The translations under genes were made by a program, and so were the position numbers. 46,605 nucleotides of DNA from Clostridia bacterium (GTDB lineage Bacteria; Bacillota; DSM-12270; Thermacetogeniales; Thermacetogeniaceae), in NCBI GenBank assembly GCA_902812435.1, contig CADDZA010000005.1, forward strand, positions 1 to 46,605. Reading direction: 5' to 3'. This document shows, piece by piece, positions 42,556 to 46,605 of the stretch (position 1 is its first letter; each line of letters begins with the position of its first letter). Under the pieces are notes generated by a model. The model made no database searches and had not been told where the DNA came from. It saw only the letters and a list, made by a program, of their open reading frames with translations.

Positions 42556-43476
42556 GTGGCGAGGGAAATTAAAGGATATCTGTTTATCGTCACTGCTACA
42601 ATGCTATGGGGTTTCAGCGGGGCTCTATCAAAATATTTCTTTAACCAGGCGTTAAGCCCGCTGGTTTTGGTGAATATGCGCCTGACCCTTTCTGCGGGCT
42701 TGCTGATGTCCATCCTTTACCTGAGGCATCCGCGAATCTTAAGACTAGCCGGAGGTGATCGCAAAAAAATGGTGCTGTTCGGGGTGCTGGGAGTGGCGGC
42801 TGTGCAGTTCTGCTATCTCCACACCATCAGCCAGATGAATGTTGCCGCAGCAGTATTTCTGCTCTCACTTTCACCGGTCTTTGTAGCCATTTACGCCATG
42901 GTCTGGGAGAGGGAACCGTTAAGTCTCGTCAGCAGCGCCGCCCTGCTGCTGGCCTGTACGGGAAGCGCCCTGATCGTCACCAATCAGGTATTTCCCGGAA
43001 CGCAGCGCTCCTGGCTTGGCGTTATCACCGGTTTTGCCTCTGCGGCAGCCTACTCATTTTACACCCTTTACGGCAAAAGGCTTTTAAACAGGTACAATTC
43101 ATGGGGAGTGCTGGCTTACGGATTTCTCTTCGCGGCGGTTCCTTTCTGGTTTCTCGTTCCACCCTGGGTGGTGCTGGAGCATCACTACAGCTGGCAGACC
43201 TGGCTTTTCTTCCTGTACGCCTCCGTTTTTGCCACAATCATTCCTTTTGGGTTTTACCTGAAAGGACTGCATTACCTGAAACCTTACTGCGCCAGTATCG
43301 CCGGAACTCTGGAGCCGGTAATGGCAGGGGTTTTCGCCTATTACCTGCTAGGGGAAACCCTTTGCGGCTGGCAGTTGCTTGGCTGTGTCCTGATCCTGGC
43401 AGCCGTGATCATTCTCCAAATCGAACCACATCTAACGGGCCCGCTGCCTCCTAGGCGAATCAGAACGATACCGTAG
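42556..43476 (+). CDS. EamA/DMT superfamily transporter
   Basis: 306 aa, ten predicted TM helices in two EamA repeats: first ATMLWGFSGALSKYFF...MRLTLSAGLLM and the second from GVITGFASAAAYSFYTLYGK to LAAVIILQIEP, with the family motif LEPVMAGVFAYYLLGE. GTG 42556 chosen because GGAGGG lies 5 nt upstream; ATG 42517 upstream lacks one. Substrate unknown (amino acids or other metabolites in characterised relatives). Its stop is 8 bp from the convergent mltG stop. Confidence 0.9.
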   Translation: MAREIKGYLFIVTATMLWGFSGALSKYFFNQALSPLVLVNMRLTLSAGLLMSILYLRHPRILRLAGGDRKKMVLFGVLGVAAVQFCYLHTISQMNVAAAVFLLSLSPVFVAIYAMVWEREPLSLVSSAALLLACTGSALIVTNQVFPGTQRSWLGVITGFASAAAYSFYTLYGKRLLNRYNSWGVLAYGFLFAAVPFWFLVPPWVVLEHHYSWQTWLFFLYASVFATIIPFGFYLKGLHYLKPYCASIAGTLEPVMAGVFAYYLLGETLCGWQLLGCVLILAAVIILQIEPHLTGPLPPRRIRTIP

Positions 43477-43484
43477 TAGTCCGT

Positions 43485-44543
43485 TTATTCTCCAACATAC
43501 TGTCTGGCCGCGATCTCATGCTCCCGCAAAGTTAAGCTGAATATGTGGGATCCGTCGCCGCGCGCCACAAAATAGAGATATTTCACCTCTGCCGGGTAGA
43601 GGACAGCCTTGATGGAAGCCAGGCCTGGGTTTGCGATTGGGCCTGGCGGGAGGCCGTTGTTGAGGTAGGTATTGTAAGGGGAAGGAATTTTGAGATCTTC
43701 ATATGTTAACTTTTCTTTTTGCTTGCCCAGGATATACTGAATGGTGGCACAGGATTCCAAACGCATGCCGTTTTTCAACCGATTTAAAAACACCGCAGCG
43801 ATTAGTGGACGTTCCCTGTCAAGCTTGGCTTCTCGTTCTACCAGAGATGCCAGGATGACCACCTGCCTGATTGACAGGCCCATTTGAGCCGCCCGCTTCT
43901 GCATTTCAGGAGTGAATGCCTTCTGAAAACTTTTCAGCATTTGATCAATGATCTCTTTTTCAGACAAACCTGCCTGGAACTCATAAGTAGCCGGAAACAA
44001 ATAACCTTCTAGCCGGTTCGGCCCCGGAGGTATCCCCTTTAAAAACGGGTAGGCAAACTCCCCGGAACTTACTGCAGCTTGAAAAGCGGCCTCGTTGGCG
44101 ATCCCCTTGACGGCCAGTAAATGCCCAATCTGAGCCGCCGTATAGCCTTCCGGAATGGTTACCCGGTAGGAAATCACCTTGCCCCCGACGATCCGGTCCA
44201 GTATCTCCCGGAGCGACCAGGCACTGCTGATGCGGTACGATCCCGCTTCAATCTGCCTCTCCTTGCCCCTCCACCGAGCGTACAAAACAAAGAAATCTGC
44301 ACTCTTAATCAACTTTTTCCGCGCCAATAGATCCCCAATCTCACGTAATGAGGTCCCTTTTTCAATGGTAAGTGTAGAGAATGTTTCCGGACCGGGGTGA
44401 GCACTCACGGGAGCCGACAGATAAGCGACATAAACCCTTACTCCGATCCATACTGCCCCTATCAACAGGATGAGCACACCAAGTCGGATCGGGTTAAAAA
44501 GCAGGTACTCAAAAATCCCCCGTTTCTCCCTTTCTGGGATCAT
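43485..44543 (-). CDS. mltG: Endolytic transglycosylase MltG
   Basis: Membrane-anchored enzyme that cleaves nascent glycan strands. 352 aa: TM helix (LGVLILLIGAVWIGVRVYVAYL), LysM-like domain (LTIEKGTSLREIGDLLARKK), then the YceG catalytic domain with Glu in ASLVEREAKLDRERPLIAAV and the end motif PSPYNTYLNNGLPPGPIANP. Next to a VanW gene and a DUF1292 gene, an arrangement often seen in clostridia. Confidence 0.94.
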   Translation of the reverse strand: MIPEREKRGIFEYLLFNPIRLGVLILLIGAVWIGVRVYVAYLSAPVSAHPGPETFSTLTIEKGTSLREIGDLLARKKLIKSADFFVLYARWRGKERQIEAGSYRISSAWSLREILDRIVGGKVISYRVTIPEGYTAAQIGHLLAVKGIANEAAFQAAVSSGEFAYPFLKGIPPGPNRLEGYLFPATYEFQAGLSEKEIIDQMLKSFQKAFTPEMQKRAAQMGLSIRQVVILASLVEREAKLDRERPLIAAVFLNRLKNGMRLESCATIQYILGKQKEKLTYEDLKIPSPYNTYLNNGLPPGPIANPGLASIKAVLYPAEVKYLYFVARGDGSHIFSLTLREHEIAARQYVGE

Positions 44544-44626
44544 GCGTACAACCAGCTTTCGCGTTTTTGCGCTTTTTTTACATTATAAATCCCTGCCCTA
44601 ATAAAAAACAATACCGCACGCCGGAG

Positions 44627-46117
44627 TTACCGGTTAGCAGGAGCAGTATTTTCAGTTGCACCGGGTTGTACGGCTGAATCAGTCTGCTGCTCCGGGCCTG
44701 GCGCCGGAAGTACCGGTGGTTCTGGTTGTTGATCCTGTCCTGTTCCGGGTAGTGGAGGGGTGCTGAAAACCGGTTTTGTTCCTACCCTGATAATCTGGTC
44801 CACCGGCTTATAGAGATCGCAGGAAACCAGCCTTTTGGTCACATGACCATCCGCGTTCTTTGTATAACTGAAAACACGCACCTGGTAACCCTTGATGCCC
44901 TTTCTTTCTTCAACCGTTTTCCCTACATACAGATTTGGGTCCTCTTTCTTGATCACCTTGGGTTCCAGCACCTTATCAACGATACTCTCCAGGGTTATAT
45001 TTTTCTTTTCCGCTCTGTTTCCAAACACCTTAACCGTGAGAGCACCGCCGTTCACCCGGGTGCGAATGCACAAGTAGCCGCTGGTATTGTTCCGGAATTT
45101 GAGATCACACCCCCCGTAGGCAACGGTGGCATCCCTTCCAAAGGGGACATAAGTGACAGGGAGAGAGTGGTTGCTTCTTTCCACAATCTCCAATCCCGCC
45201 AGAAGAGCGGCATTGTACAGGGTGGAGGATACCTGGCAGACCCCTCCGCCAATTCCCGGCGTAAACTGGTCCTGGATGATCACCAAGGCTTCTTTATAAC
45301 CGGCTTCCTTGCTTCGGGGGCCCACCACACGGTTAAATGAAAATACTTCACCCGGTTTGATCACGATATTGTCAAGGACATCAGCCGCTACATTGATGTT
45401 ATAAGTACGGTTCACATTGCTGACATCGAAATAGGTGGTATATGAGGCCAGCAGTCCGGTTATCTTCATGGCGAGGATGTCCCCGGTGCGGACTTTCGGC
45501 TGTACCTGGCGCAGCCTTAGGTGAATTTCGCCGTCAAAGGGCGGGTCAACACGGCTCAATGCGTTAAGGGTAGCCTGGTAATCCAGGACCCAGCCCGGTT
45601 TGCCCGGCTTTACAATCACGTCTCCGCGATTGTTGATAATTAAGCGCGCATCTTCAGGAGGGTAGGTTATTTCCTTTACAAAACGGGAAAGAACGCTTTG
45701 CGCCCTGCGACGGTCAACACTGCCCTTTAAAGGTAGAACCATCTGTCCGTGATAGGCATCCCAGATGTCATGGATGCGTTTCCACACGGACCCAGAGCGG
45801 CCCACCAAAAAAGCGCGATGCACCGCTTCCCCTACTTCGAGCCGGAAGCCAAGTTCGCGCCGCGAGATATGCCATCTTCCGTCCCCCGCCAGGACCAGAT
45901 CAACCGGGGAAGAGAGATAACTGTCCTGCAAAAGAGCAAGCTTTTCTTTGGCTGCCTGTTCCGTGAGCCCTGCTACATCAACATCCCCAATCCTGATACC
46001 GGGTAGAATTCGACCCTGCCAGGCATGTGACCAGACTGCCGCCCCGGTTAAGGCACCAACGACTAAGATTAATATTAATACAAATCCTACAAACCCAAGC
46101 CTTATTCTCTTCCGCAA
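44627..46117 (-). CDS. VanW family protein with G5 domain
   Basis: 496 aa. N-terminal membrane anchor (FVGFVLILILVVGALTGAAV), two YoaR-like putative peptidoglycan-binding segments (IRIGDVDVAGLTEQAAKEKL...), the VanW domain with FNRVVGPRSKEAGYKEA and GIGGGVCQVSSTLYNAALLA, a G5 domain (about 375-450; LEPKVIKKEDPNLYVGKTVE), and a Pro/Gln-rich tail. Likely extracellular and wall-associated. TTG 46117 with AAGGGGG upstream. VanW is found in some vancomycin operons, but no other resistance gene is present here. Confidence 0.9.
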   Translation of the reverse strand: MRKRIRLGFVGFVLILILVVGALTGAAVWSHAWQGRILPGIRIGDVDVAGLTEQAAKEKLALLQDSYLSSPVDLVLAGDGRWHISRRELGFRLEVGEAVHRAFLVGRSGSVWKRIHDIWDAYHGQMVLPLKGSVDRRRAQSVLSRFVKEITYPPEDARLIINNRGDVIVKPGKPGWVLDYQATLNALSRVDPPFDGEIHLRLRQVQPKVRTGDILAMKITGLLASYTTYFDVSNVNRTYNINVAADVLDNIVIKPGEVFSFNRVVGPRSKEAGYKEALVIIQDQFTPGIGGGVCQVSSTLYNAALLAGLEIVERSNHSLPVTYVPFGRDATVAYGGCDLKFRNNTSGYLCIRTRVNGGALTVKVFGNRAEKKNITLESIVDKVLEPKVIKKEDPNLYVGKTVEERKGIKGYQVRVFSYTKNADGHVTKRLVSCDLYKPVDQIIRVGTKPVFSTPPLPGTGQDQQPEPPVLPAPGPEQQTDSAVQPGATENTAPANR

Positions 46118-46193
46118 CAGGTTTCCCCCTTCCCGTACGTCTTTTTTTATACTGTTCTACGCCGAGAAGGTTCCGAAGATTACAGGCCGCAAC

Positions 46194-46454
46194 CTAGTTA
46201 TCGTCTTCCTCGCTTTGCAGTTCCTGCCAGGCGTCAGCGACTCTCTCCCACTCCTCGTCATCCTCGATGTCGCACAAGATCTCCTCTCCATCCTCGTCAA
46301 CGCCAAACTTCAGGATGATGGCATCTTCCTCGTCTGTGGGTTGCAGAATGGCGTATTCTTCTCCATCAACGGTGATCACGTCAATTAAATTAAACTCGTG
46401 CTCCTTACCGTCCTCGTCCGTTAGAATAATTGTTTCTTCCCTGTCTAATTCCAT
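46194..46454 (-). CDS. DUF1292 (YrzB-like) protein
   Basis: 86 aa, strongly acidic. The family pattern is clear: ETIILTDEDGKEHEFNLIDV, TVDGEEYAILQPTDEEDAII, then an acidic helix DEEWERVADAWQELQSEEDD. Function unknown; in Firmicutes it usually lies beside ruvX/yrrK and mltG. ATG 46454 follows GGAGGTAA, the end of the 25-codon ORF just upstream. Confidence 0.92.
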   Translation of the reverse strand: MELDREETIILTDEDGKEHEFNLIDVITVDGEEYAILQPTDEEDAIILKFGVDEDGEEILCDIEDDEEWERVADAWQELQSEEDDN

Positions 46455-46459
46455 CTGGA

Positions 46460-46537
46460 TTACCTCCGTTCTTTTTTTACGTAGTTTCTCGGAAACTCCA
46501 CTTGCTTGCGGCTAAAGCATATTTCTAGCCACATCAT
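46460..46537 (-). CDS. 25-codon ORF with perfect ribosome site, leader candidate
   Basis: ATG-ATG at 46537, preceded by GGAGGTGA at 6-7 nt, encodes MMWLEICFSRKQVEFPRNYV plus KKERR and stops in the ribosome site of the DUF1292 gene (46462-46460). No similarity recognised. Its strong initiation site and termination 5 nt before the next ATG suggest translational coupling or a leader peptide. Confidence 0.5.
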   Translation of the reverse strand: MMWLEICFSRKQVEFPRNYVKKERR

Positions 46538-46595
46538 TTGGTTTCACCTCCAATATCTTTGGGTGCGTAAAACTACGTAAGAACGAGATATTGGA
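46477..46595 (-). promoter_or_regulatory. Two interlocking inverted repeats, possible structured leader
   Basis: Stem 1: TCCAATATCT (46549-46558) with AGATATTGGA (46586-46595), enclosing a 27-nt loop; its 3' arm on the minus strand includes GGA of the 25-codon ORF's ribosome site. Stem 2: TTACGTAGTTT (46477-46487) with AAACTACGTAA (46570-46580); one arm is in the loop of stem 1, the other at the end of the ORF. Both are perfect, 10 and 11 bp. They could form a pseudoknot or alternate. Confidence 0.55.
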
Positions 46596-46605
46596 AGTTA
46601 CTCAA

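Noticed and set aside
44627-46117. VanW gene as a sign of vancomycin resistance
   Set aside because: No ligase, dehydrogenase or VanX/VanS/VanR genes nearby; VanW/G5 proteins are common in clostridia without resistance.
1-46605. CRISPR arrays, tRNA or rRNA genes
   Set aside because: No regularly spaced repeats and no cloverleaf or rRNA-like sequence were seen on reading.

Overview
The window comes from a spore-forming, monoderm Clostridia-type bacterium (Peptococcaceae / Thermoanaerobacterales-like; inferred from gene content and order, not from a database). It carries the complete spoIIIA operon, a pro-sigma-K gene, YqeG, Amj, DUF1292 and CD1247-type proteins. It also has a type IV pilus (T4P) locus with no outer-membrane secretin or PilP, as expected for a cell with one membrane. 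Almost everything reads on the minus strand.

Layout, low to high coordinates. 0.2-3.6 kb: biotin carboxylase and a carboxyltransferase fused to a biotin carrier protein. 3.7-9.1 kb: spoIIIAH to spoIIIAA, the mother-cell half of the feeding channel to the forespore. 9.2-14.7 kb: CD1247-like protein, EF-P, an Xaa-Pro peptidase, type II dehydroquinase (aroQ) and a PmbA/TldD pair. 14.8-28.8 kb: T4P genes (pseudopilins, pilD, pilMNO, pilA, pilC, pilT, pilB and a second, degenerate pilT), interrupted by one plus-strand O-antigen-ligase-family gene next to the pilin. 28.8-32.5 kb: aroB-aroK-aroC-aroE, which with aroQ supplies most of the shikimate pathway. 32.6-34.1 kb: YqeG and a YtqA-type radical SAM protein. 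34.4-39.5 kb: sigK split by a mobile element. 39.6-46.6 kb: cell-envelope genes (class B PBP, Amj lipid II flippase, EamA transporter, MltG, VanW protein, DUF1292).

The main discovery candidate is the split sigK. Codons 1-68 lie at 39.3-39.5 kb and the remaining 164 codons at 34.4-34.9 kb. The two parts are separated by a 4,384-bp skin-like element bounded by a 12-bp direct repeat. Recombination between the repeats restores an in-frame pro-sigma-K of 232 residues. The element is compact and carries no phage structural genes. It holds a large serine recombinase, a 65-aa protein placed like a recombination directionality factor, a group II intron 3' remnant, and two plus-strand cargo genes (a xylose-isomerase-like TIM barrel and an arginase-superfamily protein) behind a good sigma-A-type promoter. 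The recombinase reading frame runs through the attachment core, so excision would rewrite its C-terminus.

Other notable points: an in-frame internal Shine-Dalgarno/ATG that could release a separate biotin carrier protein from the carboxyltransferase fusion; an aroE whose essential N-terminus lies upstream of any ATG/GTG/TTG; a PilT paralogue lacking key ATPase-box residues and translationally coupled to aroB; and a structured leader with a 25-codon ORF before the DUF1292 gene.
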